From contig LATX02000182.1 in NCBI GenBank assembly GCA_001466705.2, forward strand, positions 701,355 to 765,354: 64,000 nt of DNA, in the 5' to 3' direction. Made by a program: the position numbers and the translations under genes. Positions 1-12,497 of this stretch are shown in pieces (the first letter of the stretch is position 1; every line of letters begins with the position of its first letter). Under the pieces are notes generated by a model, which ran no database searches, was not told where the DNA came from, and saw only the letters and a program-made list of their open reading frames with translations. This DNA comes from Moniliophthora roreri (Eukaryota; Basidiomycota; Agaricomycetes; Agaricales; Marasmiaceae).

Positions 1-1004
1 ACCGAAGGAAGAACCCGAGACAAGTACATTGGCCTACGTTGACGGCCTGAGAGCCAGTTTGGATGCCTGAGACAGCGTTCATCACGATCATGGTAGGAGA
101 GTCCAGGGCCTTGAAGCTTCGAGAATGTTCAATCAAGGTTGTTATGATCATAATAGACAATGACAGATGCAAGAGGCCCTAGTTTCCAAGCCAGAAAGGC
201 AGATGAGGTGACCGAGGTCATGGAAAAAAAAACCAAAAAAGGTCAAGAAACAGCTGATTTCATCCGAGTCCCTTGCCAAAGCGGCCTCGTTCGCTCTGCT
301 CTCGTCGTCCTCTGCCGTCATCTCCATCTGTTTTTTTTTTCAAACCGTTACCCCGATACCACCGACCCGACAACGGGAATGTGCACGAGTCTAACGACAT
401 CCGGATTTCCGAAATGCTTTGACAAATGCCGGGGCGCTCGGCATTTGCATGTTGAGCCCAAGCCTCAACCATCATGATCCAACACGTACGTGCTTACAGA
501 TCTCGCTTTCGCAAAATAAAATTCGGTTCTACTGTATCATTCAACAGGAACAAGGACCAGGGCATTACTGCCAAGTTCTTCTCCTACTTTGCTCGAGTTA
601 AACGAGTCTCCCACGTCAAAACGAAGATCTCCGACTCCCCCTCACGAGGTTGTTTTTGATTCAACGCATGTCAGAGTCATGAGCTTCTTGTGATGAGCCA
701 TCGAGGCAATGATTATACCCACGTATGCGTTACGGCCCTGTAAGATTCCCTCGGGGATTTGAACGTTTGAACATTCATTCATTTATTGATTGATACAGAT
801 TCCAAGATTCTCCCACAGGGATTTGTTGCAGTGCTCCACGATCCCTTTTTTTTTTTTTGCAGGCCGTAACCCGGTGCCAATCTCAAGCTCTTCTATGAAC
901 CATTGACTTGGGCATCTGTCTCTGGGTGTCTGCGACGGCGACCGTTCCACACCTTGTACGTCTAACTTTTGGCGACCTCCTTGTCATTCAGCACCCTCTC
1001 AGTT
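1..1004. other. 5' intergenic stretch
   Basis: I see no gene here. Short open frames on both strands (about 160-660) have no recognisable domain, no consistent splice structure and low-complexity composition, including T-runs near 330 and 848. The final 100 bases are presumably the promoter and 5' leader of the following membrane-protein gene. Confidence 0.5.
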
Positions 1005-3300
1005 ATGTTCCAGATGTCGGATTTGCAAGTGGTGGATCCTCATATATACAGAAATGTTCAAGCGTTACGATACATTAGTGGTGAGTGCCTGCAGTAACTG
1101 TTTTCTCTTCTCTTCTCGGTGACTGACCTCGGAGTGCGCTCATAGCTGCTGGGCTGGTGGTACGTACCCTTCAATTGTTTTTGTCAACACTGTTAAATGT
1201 GATTCTAGATGCTCCTCTACGACCATCTTCTTTGCTTTGATGACGAAGTTGCGCTCATTTGGAAAGCTCGTTGGACAATACCGAAAACCTTGTACCTTTT
1301 ATTGCGATACGTGGTTCCCATATGTATAGCGATTCATCTTCACCTGTTGAAGCACTGTACCTGTACTATACTAAACTAGGAACATTAAGAACACTAGTTA
1401 ATGTATTACTTGCGTCTGTGATCAACTACGGAACTTACAAAGTACGTTCCTGAGCTTCTCCGGAGCTTGCACTACAGTCATAGGAGTGCTCCCTCGTCCA
1501 GTAGGAGTATTGTAGCCTCATGCACAATACAGTAGAACACATGTAGTATTCATGTATAGTTCCTTCCGCTGTCAGAGGATTGTATTGTGTCTCTCCAAGA
1601 CACATTATTCTTGGATACTTCGTCTCACAAGTATTCAGTAGCTTACATTCATAGCTTACTAGGTTTCTCCGTTTATCTACGGAACTTATCCTTTAGAGTA
1701 GTATAAAAGCAAGCATGTATGTAGCTACATTCCTTAGTTCAATTTACATTGACTACTCTGCACATCGCAACTCTACAACCCTCAAGGTTCTAAACAAGTT
1801 CTTGTACAAATGTGAGTTGAGCACATTCCACTGCGCTTTACGTCTCCGTTCTGTCTCAACATCACCGTACGTTTGGTTCCTTGGATCCAACTCTTCAAGA
1901 TGGATTGATCTTTAAATTTCATACAGAGCTCAGTGGGATCTCGCATGCAGGATTGAGTGATTCAGTAAGTAACTTCTGAATTAAGGCTGTCAGACTCGAT
2001 GAGCTTCTCAACTCTGACGCCTGTCTTTCGGACCTTTTATGCTGATCAGCACTCCTACAGTTGTAGGTGAACTCGCTGAATCATCAGGACCGGGTACTGA
2101 ATGAGCGCTGTAGTTGTCGTATTTGGTTTGGCGTATCGGTGTGTTCGGATTCCCAGTACAGTATCTGTACCTTGCTCATCATGTCAAACTTTTCTAGGCC
2201 ATTATTGGAACTGTGGCGTGAGGACCTGATTTGTACTCCCATTTCATTCAGTATATCGTGCTGATACATCAAGATGACTAGGGTCAGTTTGGCAAATTGT
2301 ACGTTTATTTGACACCCCCCCACCCCCCAATCTCCGTGCTATCCGATCTGAACCATCACTCTAGTCTTGGTTATACTTCATTTGTGGAATATCTGGGAGC
2401 GAAAAAGAGGCTTCATCCTTTCGACACTCGTATTATTCATCCTCACCCAAATTGCCGGTCTGACGTGCGCAGTAATCGTCGTTAAGAAATTCCTCAGTGA
2501 GCCTTGAATCTTTCAGCACTGTTCCTTGTGCTAAAAGCTCTTTAGGTACGGCTTATTATAATCGCCATCTTGATTTGTGCGTTTTGAGGGAAAGGAGCCA
2601 CGTGTTTTTGCTCTGGGCACCAGGGGTAAGTAGCTTCCATCTCCTTCAAAACAAGTAGTTACTTACTCCTCTGCAGCTCCTCTTTGAAATCATCGCCTTC
2701 ATAATAGTATGCTGCAGCGCGTTACGAGCTCCTCGGAACGACCGGACTGGGTTGACTACGATTCTCCACCGCAACGGACTATTGTATTTTTCTGTATGTC
2801 ATCGACCTTTTACACCCGTCCGCAATACTTATATCAGGCTCTTGACTTGGCTCCCATAGGTTTTGTTTGGTAAGAAATGCTCTACCCAGATAACACGTCT
2901 TCCTGACCTCGAATGTAATCAGCTCTGCGGTTCGCAAATACTGCATTAGCTGTACTGGCACCAGTACGTGTGCTTAGTTATTGTGCCACGCAATTCATCG
3001 TCTCAAACCCCTTTCACAGCTCGATCTCATCTTCATGGCAACAATGTAAGTGACCGTATGCCAGACCAGAAGAAGAAGAAGATGTTGATCATATCATTTA
3101 TTGCTAGTTTTGTGTGGGCAGGAACGACGTTAACCGTCACTCGAATGGTACTGAGGCTTCGCAAGCTGTCGGTGCAACGAGAACAAGGACCCGACTCCGA
3201 CTCCAAAGATGAAGAGGATAATGTTTCGATTTCAAGTCAGGTCGGTTGCAGCAGTGTCGAAATGCAAAGAATAGATAGTGCAAGATGGTCAAATTCATGA
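1005..3300 (+). CDS. DUF6533 multi-pass membrane protein, intron-rich
   Basis: Integral membrane protein of the DUF6533 family, which is very abundant in Agaricomycetes and has no known function. Exon 1 runs from ATG 1005 (or the in-frame ATG at 1014) to 1080 and reads into VQALRYIS; exon 2 is 1146-1159; exon 3 starts at 1209 with MLLYDHLLCFDDEVALIW and KTLYLLLRYVVP. This is the family signature: YDH, then DDEV..IW, then LYL..RY. Later pieces fit the rest of the fold: LSGISHAGLSDS near 1930, CRIWFGVSV near 2116, HVFLLWAPG near 2600, a helix LLFEIIAFIIVCCSAL at 2678 and following, LRFANTALAVLAP near 2925, and a last helix plus LTVTRMVLRLRKLS near 3130-3170 with an acidic tail ending at TGA 3298. 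The gap between about 1346 and 1926 is far longer than the other introns and may carry an insertion. Exon joints in the middle are not certain, so the gene could be damaged. Confidence 0.6.
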
Positions 3301-3452
3301 TACATACGTTGTATGTTGTATAGAAGAGACTTCCTTCGTGATTGTGTTTTGTATCATTGAATCAGTGCACAGGGTCTGCTTTGATACTATGTTCATTACA
3401 TGGTTCCCCATTCAAAGGTTAGGTTCATGGCTATAGGTATCTACGTCCGTCG

Positions 3453-3840
3453 TGCTTTAAAAGGAGAATGCTGCCGTTATCAGGACATCCCACTGAGAAT
3501 CTCTGCACCAAACTATTCTAAGCTCTCCAACACGGGCTGCACTGTCTAGACCATCCGCCTCACCATCGTAATAGAAAATAAACCTTGTCAACTTGTCGAT
3601 ACCTTCTGGTGCATCCTGACTCTACCGTGTACCATGCTTGCGAGCGAGTCGAGGTTGAACGGCGAACCAAAACGAATGTTAATGTGAAGGAGATTTGGTA
3701 GCATGTGTTTCTCCAGTAAGATCGTTAGGTATTGTAGCGCCTCATCAGAGATGAGTCGATACCCAGCTGCTGCACGAGATCATTCTTTGAGCTCCACTCA
3801 GATAGCGAGACTACTGAGAGGGAGGGCAGCGTACTAAGGT
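3453..3840 (-). pseudogene. F-box/LRR-type protein remnant
   Basis: Read on the minus strand, about 3,775 down to 3,620 gives AGYRLISDEALQYLTILLEK, then MLPNLLHINIRFGSPFNLDS. A second frame continues with IDKLTRFIFYYDGEADGLDS and ends shortly after DSQWDVLITAAF. This resembles the C-terminal leucine-rich half of the large Agaricomycete F-box family. There is a frame change near 3,605, no start codon and no F-box, so I read it as a decayed fragment. A complete member of the same broad family lies at 32,220-34,080 on the same strand. Confidence 0.45.
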
Positions 3841-3895
3841 TGTCTAAGAATGACATCAGGATCACTGATTAGGCGTAATCCAATCACGAGTTTTT

Positions 3896-4432
3896 ATGAT
3901 AGAAGGCCTCGACTGCGAGATCAAACCAGTCAAGGAACCCAGACTGAACCTCCTTGCACAACAGGGTTATGGTGTCAGTGGGGTGAGCCAAGGCGTAAGA
4001 ATGGAAGACTCTTCAAAGTTGTCCAAATCCTGTTCCTGCAAATTTTCCGTTCCGACACTCGAGCAAGGGAAAGGGTTTCAGGAATTTGAAGGGATCGCGG
4101 ACTTGTAGATTAAGGCTGACAACATACCATCCGCTGCTGCGTCTGACCAACCCAGCCTAAACCGGGCGGTGAACAGTGCCATTGCGCTGGTCGGATGCAT
4201 GGAATGGAGGACAGAGTTGGACGAAACGAGGGGTATGATTGGCGAAGGATACGGAGCTGGATTCATCGTCGTAGATGGTTTTGGGGAACACGATGAAGAT
4301 TCGAGGCCACAGCTCCGGAAGTGCATGGACGATTCTGGAGCGTACATGGTCCAGGGTGAGAGCGGGGTACGTGCGAGGTTGAACCGATGGATATGCACGA
4401 TTTACGAGGAGATGAAAGATGTGGAAGAGTAG
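3896..4432 (+). CDS. Hypothetical protein, two candidate exons
   Basis: I do not recognise this gene. An open frame from ATG 3896 is followed, after a possible short intron around 4,108-4,130, by a frame that ends at TAG 4430-4432. The second part contains GEGYGAGFIVVDGFGEHDED and a mixed-charge tail, and looks more like protein than the antisense frames over the same bases. No signal peptide, membrane segment or catalytic motif is visible. The opposite strand is also open over 4,078-4,670, so the coding strand itself is not secure. Confidence 0.3.
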
Positions 4433-4910
4433 TTCTGGTGGCAGGTAACGAACACCCTGCCACCAATCGCATCGGCCAGCGCGCCTCCTCTCTTTCGTTA
4501 TTGGCGAGTCCGCCTTGGGAACCTTTCGTACTCGGCAAGCTCACCTCGAGCTCGGTGTAACACGTCCTTGAGGATTGGAATCTCGGCATCAGATGCAATG
4601 CAGTTTCCGGATTTTGTTGAAATATAAAGGTCCCTGGCGCAGACATTTTCCTCGATAGATCAAAGAGCATGCGAGTATTGCAGTGGTATTTTCAACGTTC
4701 TGCAATTCCAACTCGAGAACTTACCTTTCTTTCGGAAAATCTGGATCCTGTCTTGAGAACCCAGAGACGTTAAAAGGGATAATGGAAAGCAAGCCAACAC
4801 CAACGACGCGAGCGCCGGCAAATCCGGGCCGATTTAACATAATCACGTGGCGATAAAGTCTGTTGGTCCGAGCGCCCAGTTTGCTCTGCTCAACCACCTT
4901 CGCCTTGCAC
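4433..4910. other. Intergenic, upstream of SR-repeat nuclear protein
   Basis: No convincing gene. The stretch probably contains the promoter of the gene starting at 4911. The open frames on the minus strand here have no recognisable family features. Confidence 0.4.
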
Positions 4911-7112
4911 ATGAATGGATCTGCGGTGTTGAATCCGGCATCAGCTCTTACTACACCGCTTGCAAAGGCTCAGCAAACTCACAATGGTCTTAGCGTGGAG
5001 GAGAGTAGAGACAAGCGATTGCAACGTCAACAAGCTCGTATCAGGGATAGAGGGGGGTGAGCACAACCGTTTTCGCGTAATTGAGGCATGCATAAGTGAA
5101 CTCTGTTATAGAATCTACAAACCTCAACCAAGGAATACCTTGTTGAATATACTGCTCAAGGGTGGAAGAGAAACTCGAAGTCGTTCTCGTTCTCGGAGTA
5201 GGTCACGCTCACCCGTCAAGCGAAACCAGGAGAGCAATCAGGATCTTTTCGTGTCGGACGCGAAATCAAACGCAAAGAGGAGGAGATCAGTGAAAGGCTC
5301 AGGTCAGGACGAAGTTACTGATGCAGGTATGACTTGAACGCCGCTGTACAAGTCCATTTGGCTGACTTTATTGAACAGGCCCTTCGGGCACGCGCGCCAC
5401 CTCTAGTAAGAGAAAGCCTGCAGCTACAACTAGAAAACGGACAGGCGGAAAGAAGAAGGATAGCACAGGTTCGCCATATAGTGCCATGACTGAATGAATG
5501 AGGGAAGCTCACAAGTTTTCAAGGTACCGCAACATCTTCGACAAACGCTTCAAAAGCCAACGACGAAGGAAAGGCCGGTGAATCGTCATTAGAGGAGCCC
5601 AGTAAGTCGCTTTAAACTCGAATATCAAATGAAATGACCTTACATGATGCTAGGTAAGCCTGCGAAAACAACTAAGCGACGTACTCGGACTACCAAGAAA
5701 GTCATCGAATTGGACATCGAGGAAGAAGTAGAGGAACCAACAAAAGAGGCATCTGGTCCTAAGGACAAACGGCCCGCAAAGGGGCGGAAACCAGCAGCGA
5801 AAAAAGAAACGGCGAGGTCGAAAGGCAGAGGGAAGGCGAAGGTTGCGACCAAGCAAGCTGATGACGGAGAAAGCGTGGAGAAGGATAAGCCGCCAAATAC
5901 CTCGACACGAAAAGGGAAAAAGGCGAGTAAGGAAGAAGGTGCGTGAATGAGCAAATTCTCAACGATCACTACTCACTTCTCTCGCCAGACGCTGGTGCTC
6001 CTCTTACTGTCAAGAGAAAGAACAAATCCGCCAATACTACCAGAAGGAAAGGGCAGAAGAATCCAAGCACCGCTTCTATTCATGAGCAACGCCGTGCTGA
6101 TAGATCTCAATTCAAGAACGGCACGCTATCGGACATTGCAGAAGAAGAAGAGGAGGAGGAGCAAGGAGAAGCAGCGGAGCTTATACCTGGATTGATCTCG
6201 AAGGAACCCAGCGACCCACCACCACACTCCGATGTGGTTCAAATGAGCTCTGATGCTCAGAGTCGATCGAGGACATCAAATGTCCCTCCGGCAAGATCTA
6301 CAAAAGCCAAGGAAAACCTAACGTCTACTGACGATCACGTTTCTGAGGGAGCCGAAACCGCCGCTGCGAAGACAGCGCGCCAAGGTACCGGTCGCAAACG
6401 AAAGCAAGGTGATCCCAGTGATCAAGCTCCAGCACCGCAGAAGAAGGCAAAGGTTGCATCTACTGCGAATGCAGACGTAGACGCAGCAGAGCGGTCCAAG
6501 GGTTCGACCGCGGCAAAGTCGAAAGGAACCGAGGAGCCTGTTAGAGACGCGTCTCACAAGGACAAGGGCACGGAGGAGGGCGAGACAAAGGCCCGGAAGA
6601 GGACCGGGACGAAAGGGAAGCCGGAGCCTTCCTTAGCTTCGTCGACGAAAAAACGGAGGAGGCACGGAGATGAAGAAGACACCGGCGAACAAATGACCAA
6701 CGTCAGTATAGTGAAGAATTCGTTGTCAAGAACGAAGGCTACGAATCCCAAACAAGCACAGGCCGAGGCTGGCCTTGATGAACCTGTCAAGAAAAAGGCG
6801 AAACAGAATCCTGATTCTGGAGGTGCTTCAGATAAGCGGTGAGTCGTTTAACATATTTAGCATGCTTCTCACACTTTGGGCGCATTGCTTATTCGCTTCT
6901 TTGCGATCATCAGGCTGAAAACTGTCTCCAGGAAACAGAAGGAAAACTCCAAGACATCGTCAGGTCGGGGAAAGAAATCGACCACGTCTAAAGCTCTGAG
7001 ACCTGTTTCGAAGCCCAAGGGTCCACCGAAGGAAGTTCTTGAGCAAATCAAGAGGTCTCACCACCTACGTATGGAAGACGATGGCCCGGACGAAATAGAT
7101 TTTCTATCTTGA
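4911..7112 (+). CDS. Lysine-rich nuclear protein with SR repeat, 7 exons
   Basis: Unrecognised, probably nuclear protein. Splicing is clear and keeps one frame: exons 4911-5056, 5112-5326, 5379-5469, 5523-5601, 5654-5938, 5989-6838 and 6914-7112. An upstream in-frame TTG is not needed; ATG 4911 is the first methionine. The N-terminus has a compact block, RIRDRGGIYKPQPRNTLLNI, followed by an unbroken run of Arg-Ser pairs (about 5,175-5,210). The middle is almost all Lys, Glu, Pro, Ser and Thr with many possible nuclear import signals such as KKKAK and KKRRR and an acidic run of Glu near 6,140. The C-terminus is distinctive again: PPKEVLEQIKRSHHLRMEDD then DEIDFLS. Ordered ends joined by a long basic disordered linker suggest a chromatin or RNA-binding scaffold; that is inference. 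It is convergent with the next gene (136 bp between stops). Confidence 0.75.
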
Positions 7113-7247
7113 TACCGTTTTCGTTGGTTACCCCCTTACCACCCGCGATACCTCACTTCAGCACTGTACATCTATCATTATCTCTTGCATTTGTAGGTCA
7201 TTAATTCAATCTTTCGTATCTGTACATCATATACGCTCTTATACATC

Positions 7248-8675
7248 TCATACCGGTTCATTCGACGACCTTTCCCTTGATTTCACGTTCTGTAGGTCGT
7301 CTTCTTTTCGGCGCCTCCAAAACGCCCATACAAGTAGTATATCCTTAGGGCAAGAGTTCAGCTTCGCGGCAAAAGTATCCTTCAGTTGATTACGAACCTT
7401 TTGCAAACCGAAGAGAAAAATGTACGATAGCGGTGCTGGCCCGAAAAAGAGAGGTCAACAATTATATGTGATAATCTCAAGATCGTGGACTCACGCAAAG
7501 CATGCAAAACATTTGCGATGGCGCTTTGCCAGGCGCCTGCGAACCGGAAGGAGTAGAATACCAAGCTGATACTATTGCGAGTGGTTAAGCTGTGTCGTAG
7601 AAGTCAAAGGGAAAGGATACATACACGGCGCCAAAAACACTGAACAGGGTGAATATACCAAGCTTAGCAAGGAGTAGAAACATTTTGCTTCCAAGCGACG
7701 GCACAGTGAAACGATACACGTATATGATAGTCCAGATTTCAATAGCGACTGTCGGTAGCATAATGGTTGCGACAAGAATATCCGAAGCCTGAGTCCTGGA
7801 GAAGGCGCGAGCCAAGTTTTAACGATTTCTGAGCACCCTCCGAAAGGACGCGGAACGCACACTATCGGATTTCTAATCCCGCAGACCATCCAGTTGTCCG
7901 CTAATGCAATCTGATTCTTGTGCTGAGCTCCAAACTAGTTCCATTGCATCGAAATTAGTGAATATGGAACCAAAGAACTGTAAGCCTACGTACAATCAAT
8001 ATTCCGAAGAAGATGATTGTTGGGAGGATATACGGAATACCGAGGAGCTATACACTGTCTTGAATTGGCTGACTCTCGACTATAGAGTAGCACTCACAGC
8101 AATCGTCCTAGTTCTCTGTACCTTGGGATCAATTTCCTTCCCGGCGTTGCGAACACGCAAGAAAAGCTGGGTTGGGGATGAGAAAGGTACAAAACGAGTT
8201 AAACGTCATCTCACCGAAATCGCCACTGCCAATGTCGCTCCTGCTGTCCTGTTTCGGCATGCTACCATTGAGTTCTAGGTCGGCGGAGGAGCATTGGAGA
8301 CCACTTACAGCAATGGGAGGGAATAAATGGCGGAGGCTTGAACCAGACACACAGTAAAATTTGGCTTAGGTTTGTACAGCTGCCCAGTGGTGAATCTAGT
8401 GGATAAGTAGTGCGAGTCAGTGTAAGCCATCCCACATTGCAATTCATGGTAACATACAAGCATGAAAACGAAAAACACGCAAATATCCAGCTCAACTTGA
8501 GATTCGCCCAAGTGGGATGTCGGTATAGTTTCGACGAGAGAAACACGGTAAGAATGACCAGGACCGAACAAACCCACACGAAAGTGTGAACGGCGATGAA
8601 TGTTGCAATTAGGGCTCCAGAGCCACGGTAAGATGGTGAAGTAGAAGGGAGCGAACGGACATATTCCTCGCTCAT
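7248..8675 (-). CDS. Seven-helix membrane protein, fungal GPCR-like, intact copy
   Basis: Multi-pass membrane protein of a large, uncharacterised Agaricomycete family with a seven-helix layout. Starting at ATG 8675: SPSYRGSGALIATFIAVHTF (helix 1), YRHPTWANLKLSWIFACFSF (helix 2), then, after an intron, FTTGQLYKPKP and VCLVQASAIYSLPLL (helix 3), TAGATLAVAIS (helix 4), PYILPTIIFFGILI (helix 5), LADNWMVCGIRNPIV, SDILVATIMLPTVAIEIWTI (helix 6), LLAKLGIFTLFSVFGAVYV (helix 7), then WQSAIANVL, PPLSYIFLFGLQKVRN and a charged cytoplasmic tail ending at the stop 7248-7250. About eight exons; I found no frame break. A paralogue with introns in the same places lies inverted at 34,451-35,753. Ligand and signalling role are unknown. 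Confidence 0.75.
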
Positions 8676-9191
8676 TATCTAAGACTCAATATGGCCAGAT
8701 ATGAGTAGTCGATATGTGCAAGGAAAAGCGGGGGATAACACATGGGCGACAAGCGAGGTTTATAGATGAAGCCGGATGTTGAGCACAGGATCGGAGAGAC
8801 TATTCCCACAACGGACTACCCAAACGTGATGGGAGTTGCGTGATGGACAGATTGCGGAGGAGAATAGGGGATGTAGACAACATGTAGAGGTTCAAGTAAA
8901 TGATTCATGTCTGTTGGAAATGATATAGGCATGAATACACGTATGACGGGCTGTGCAGCTCCCGAAGGCTGATCCGGATCTCTGAAAGGAAAGCCCGAGT
9001 CAACGAGTACATCAATAAGAGAAGGCCGTTCGGCTCGCTCACCATTGTATCCAGCCAACTTATAAGTACGCAGATTCAGTAAAAAAAAAAGGATGCGGTA
9101 AACTTTAGAAAGGGTGATCAACAAATAGGGCAATAAGGTAAGTACAGCAACGGGCCCCAAGCAAAGACAGGAAACAGAGCAAAGTATGACG
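8676..9191. other. Intergenic between membrane-protein gene and SET2
   Basis: Holds the promoter of the seven-helix gene and the 3' end of SET2. A minus-strand open frame (8816-9202) begins at TTG, has no homology I recognise and overlaps the SET2 stop region, so I treat it as untranslated. Confidence 0.5.
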
Positions 9192-12100
9192 CTACGAGCC
9201 AATGACTTTCGGAGGTCGCTGTCGAGGATCTGAGACTATATCATGCTTCCCGTTCGGTACATCAACCTCCATCGAGGGTGGCTTAGGCGCGACCGGTCCC
9301 CATCCATCGTCATCACCAATATCCATTGCAACCCCATTTTCGTCGTCCGAGTCAGTCTGCATGTCCTCATCAACGTCGAGTTCCGCCATTGTAGATGGCA
9401 AGTCTGCCGAGTTTGGAGTACCATCCGAGTTGGAAGGCGCACCCGGGGTGATGGATGGTCGAGGTCTATGCTGGCCGGATTTCCCTATCTTGCGGAGAAT
9501 CTTGGTGGTAATGTATTCCTTAGCGTACTTCTTGATCTTTGTAATCTTCTCTTCAGAGAGGGAATCCAGTTTGCCCTCCTTATAAGCAGATGTCTTCTTC
9601 TCTCGTTCAGCAATCTTTTCCGTCAGCTGTCGAAGAGCGGGTTGTCAGCGCAAAACTCGAGAAGGCAGCGTTCGCAGCGTACCTCTTTTGCATACTTCTT
9701 GAACATCTCATGCTCGAGCGACTTTGCATACTTGGACATGCATTTGACGACAATAGCGCCAACGAGCTTCTGCAACCTCTTTTCCTTGTTCGCCTCCCTC
9801 TCTGCGCTACTCTGAGAGCTCTTCTTCCGATCCTTATCCTTATCTTTATCCTTACTTTTTTTCTGCCTCTCAGCTTCAACTTTAGCCTCTTCCGCAGCAA
9901 GTCTAGCACGTTCTGCCGCTACCGCCTCTGCAGCAGCTTGTTCCTCTGCTACTTGCGCGATGATACTATTCACAGCCTCATTATTCTTCTTCTGCTTCTC
10001 CAGCCGTTCCTCGATCCACGATGGGGCACCTTCCATCGGCGGAGTTTCCTCTGGTGGCGGGGTTGCAGGGCGAGGGTACCACCCCATTGAACGTTTCTTT
10101 CGCTGCTGCTTGACGACAATCTTGTTTCCGTCGTCATCTGCGTCAATGAAGCGAGAGCGTTTGGGTTGTGCATAGATATCTATTACATCTTTGGGAGGTT
10201 CGGGTTCCTCCTGTAAACATAAAAGTGAAACCAGTATATCCAAACAAGGCGGATCATGACTTACGGGTGCGATTCGCTTGGGTATTCGATAGGACATTTC
10301 AAGCGTGTTCCAGTAGTCCTTGAGCTGAAGCGCGAATTAGTGACCATATTGGGTAACACTAGCGACACAAACCTTGGTGGCGCAGTTCTTCACCGTTTCA
10401 TCAGCAGATTCGGTGAATTTCTCGACGGGTGCCATGATCTGCGAATCCTCGACTTTGTTGCGGGCGACCAACGGCCAAGATATCATGGATTGCAAGGCCT
10501 ATATGCATGAACAGGTCGGAAGAGTGTCGTCGGGAATAAAGGCGTACGCACCAAGGCAATGACGTCTAAATCCTCTGCGTAATCCTCTAAGATGTTCTTC
10601 ATGATACTAAACCCACGCAAACGCATGATTTGTCGTAATGAAGCACCGTCCTCGGTGATCTGCGTATGAATTTCTTCAGTGGGGTCCGGTTCAAGAGATG
10701 AAGAAAGTCCCACCTTTATACGCGTAAGAAGTTTGGAAAGTACCTTCTTGCTCTGGACTTGTCGCAAGGCTTGCACCACCTTGGGTACCTCCTTTTCTAC
10801 GATGGGCTTCATCTGAGGCTGAACGAAGAAGTTTAAGGATCACACGTTTGCACAGAAAAATGTTGCCGACGCACCATGAAGTCCGGATCGTCAATCTTCT
10901 TGCCCTTCTTCTTCTTATTTCCCTTCAGCGCCGCGACATCGGCGTCGTCTGTAATACCAAGAGCTACGGGGGCAATGAGCAAATGAAATTGTCAATATGA
11001 TGTTGAAACATACCATCCAGGTATAAGTCATCCATCGTAGACACGTCTGTTTGTGTCTTTCCACCAATGAAGCCAACACAATTAGGCTCCCCACAGTAAC
11101 ATGTTTGTGCTTGATGCCTGTCGCGAAGTGGTGAGCTTCATGCTGGCAAGCCATTCCAAAAAGTCCCAGCGCACCCATAACGATCGACATTGTAGTTGAA
11201 CGTCAACTCTTCATGCTTCTTGATATTCCGTTTGGCAAATATACCCATTCGGACCGTGGTACCGACTGTCCACTTTGCGACATAGCAGTTGGGATTACAA
11301 CTATGGTTGGCAAAACGACCTATTCCACCGTTCTTGGTCGCGTCGATGAATTCGTCTTTCTGGAGCATCATGAAGTAAAAGTGTTGAATGCCTTCATTGG
11401 CGTACTCCCGCATCCGCTTCTTGAATGATTGGTTGTTCACGACGTCACCGACATATTCGTAGATGAAGGTGTCTCTGTGGATGAAATGAGTCACTAGGCG
11501 AGAGAAAAGACTGGGGGTCACGCACTTTTGAATATCCCCTTCAATCCTGAGACCATACCCCTTCATCTCTGTCTTTACAATCTCTATCGACACATACTCC
11601 TTTTTTTGGAAGCTATAAAGCAAGTTTTGAGTGAAACGAGTCGGATTTGGAGAGGAGCTAGTGATATACCGTTGATTTTGACAATAGTCGCCGCAACGAC
11701 AGTCACCTGGCAGACATTCGACCTGAGTCAGTCGATTTATACAGTCTGAAGAGTGCCCGCAAGCAACTTCAGGATGATCGGAATCTGTATGAGTAGGAAA
11801 GGTAGTGAGACCGGGATATTCGACCAAGAACAGGAGAAGGCAACGCTATAGCTACGAAAACCGAACCGACGACAAAAACAGGCTGAAAAACACCTCTACG
11901 TCGTAAAAGATGATACCAACCTGGATCAAAGAGGCATTCACAGGTCATGCTCTCTAAGAGCTCTCTAGAGCGACCTAACGACTTATACTGATACCAATTA
12001 TCAGGCATTTCTGTAAACGAAGCTAGAGCCTCTTCCCGAGCTACAGGAAGGTGTCCTATGAGCTGAGGAGCAGAAGCTGCTGCCTTTCGTGATGATGATG

Positions 12101-12497
12101 ATCCTGCTGCTGTCGTGGCCGGCGGTGAAGGCCCTTTCGACGACGAGCCGCTCGCTGGGGTCGTGTCGTCCAACATGGGTGACCCATAGTCCTCCTCCTT
12201 CACGGGCGGTTTCACATCTGGGATTGACGGGGAGTGTGAGCGTGATGCCGAGGGTGATTCTTGCTTGACAGACATGGGCTTTGCTGTGCTTGGTGGCAAG
12301 CAGAGGTCAAGTGGAAGATCAGGTTCGGGTTTGAGGTCGGATTTTGTGACTGATGACTGGTCCGCCTGTGAACATCGACTCGAGAGTGGTGTAAGCGGTG
12401 GACTTTTACTCTTCTTCATAGTCCCTGTCGTCGCCGTCGCCGCCGTTGTCTGGGTCGTCAAGGATGAAGAATAATTTTCCACATATGTCTGGGACAT
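9192..12497 (-). CDS. SET2: Histone H3 lysine-36 methyltransferase SET2
   Basis: Transfers methyl groups from S-adenosylmethionine to H3K36 on transcribed chromatin, bound to elongating RNA polymerase II. Starts at ATG 12497 with a Ser/Pro/Lys-rich N-terminus. Then come the AWS segment ([10 protein letters not shown], then [27 protein letters not shown]), the SET domain ([38 protein letters not shown]) and the post-[24 protein letters not shown]-terminal-like helical domain follows (about 10,380-10,810), then a WW-like patch ([13 protein letters not shown]), a long Glu/Ala/Lys coiled coil and the C-terminal SRI domain (about 9,480-9,720), which binds phosphorylated Pol II CTD. This is the usual fungal SET2 order. 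About nine exons; stop at 9192-9194. It is divergent from RPA49 with about 250 bp between start codons. Confidence 0.93.

Noticed and set aside
8816..9202. Minus-strand 128-residue frame with hydrophobic N-terminus
   Set aside because: It starts at TTG, overlaps the SET2 stop and has no recognisable family; it is more likely the SET2 3' untranslated region.
9202..10175. Long plus-strand frames opposite SET2
   Set aside because: They are mirror frames of the Lys/Glu-rich SET2 C-terminal half, which has strong domain evidence.
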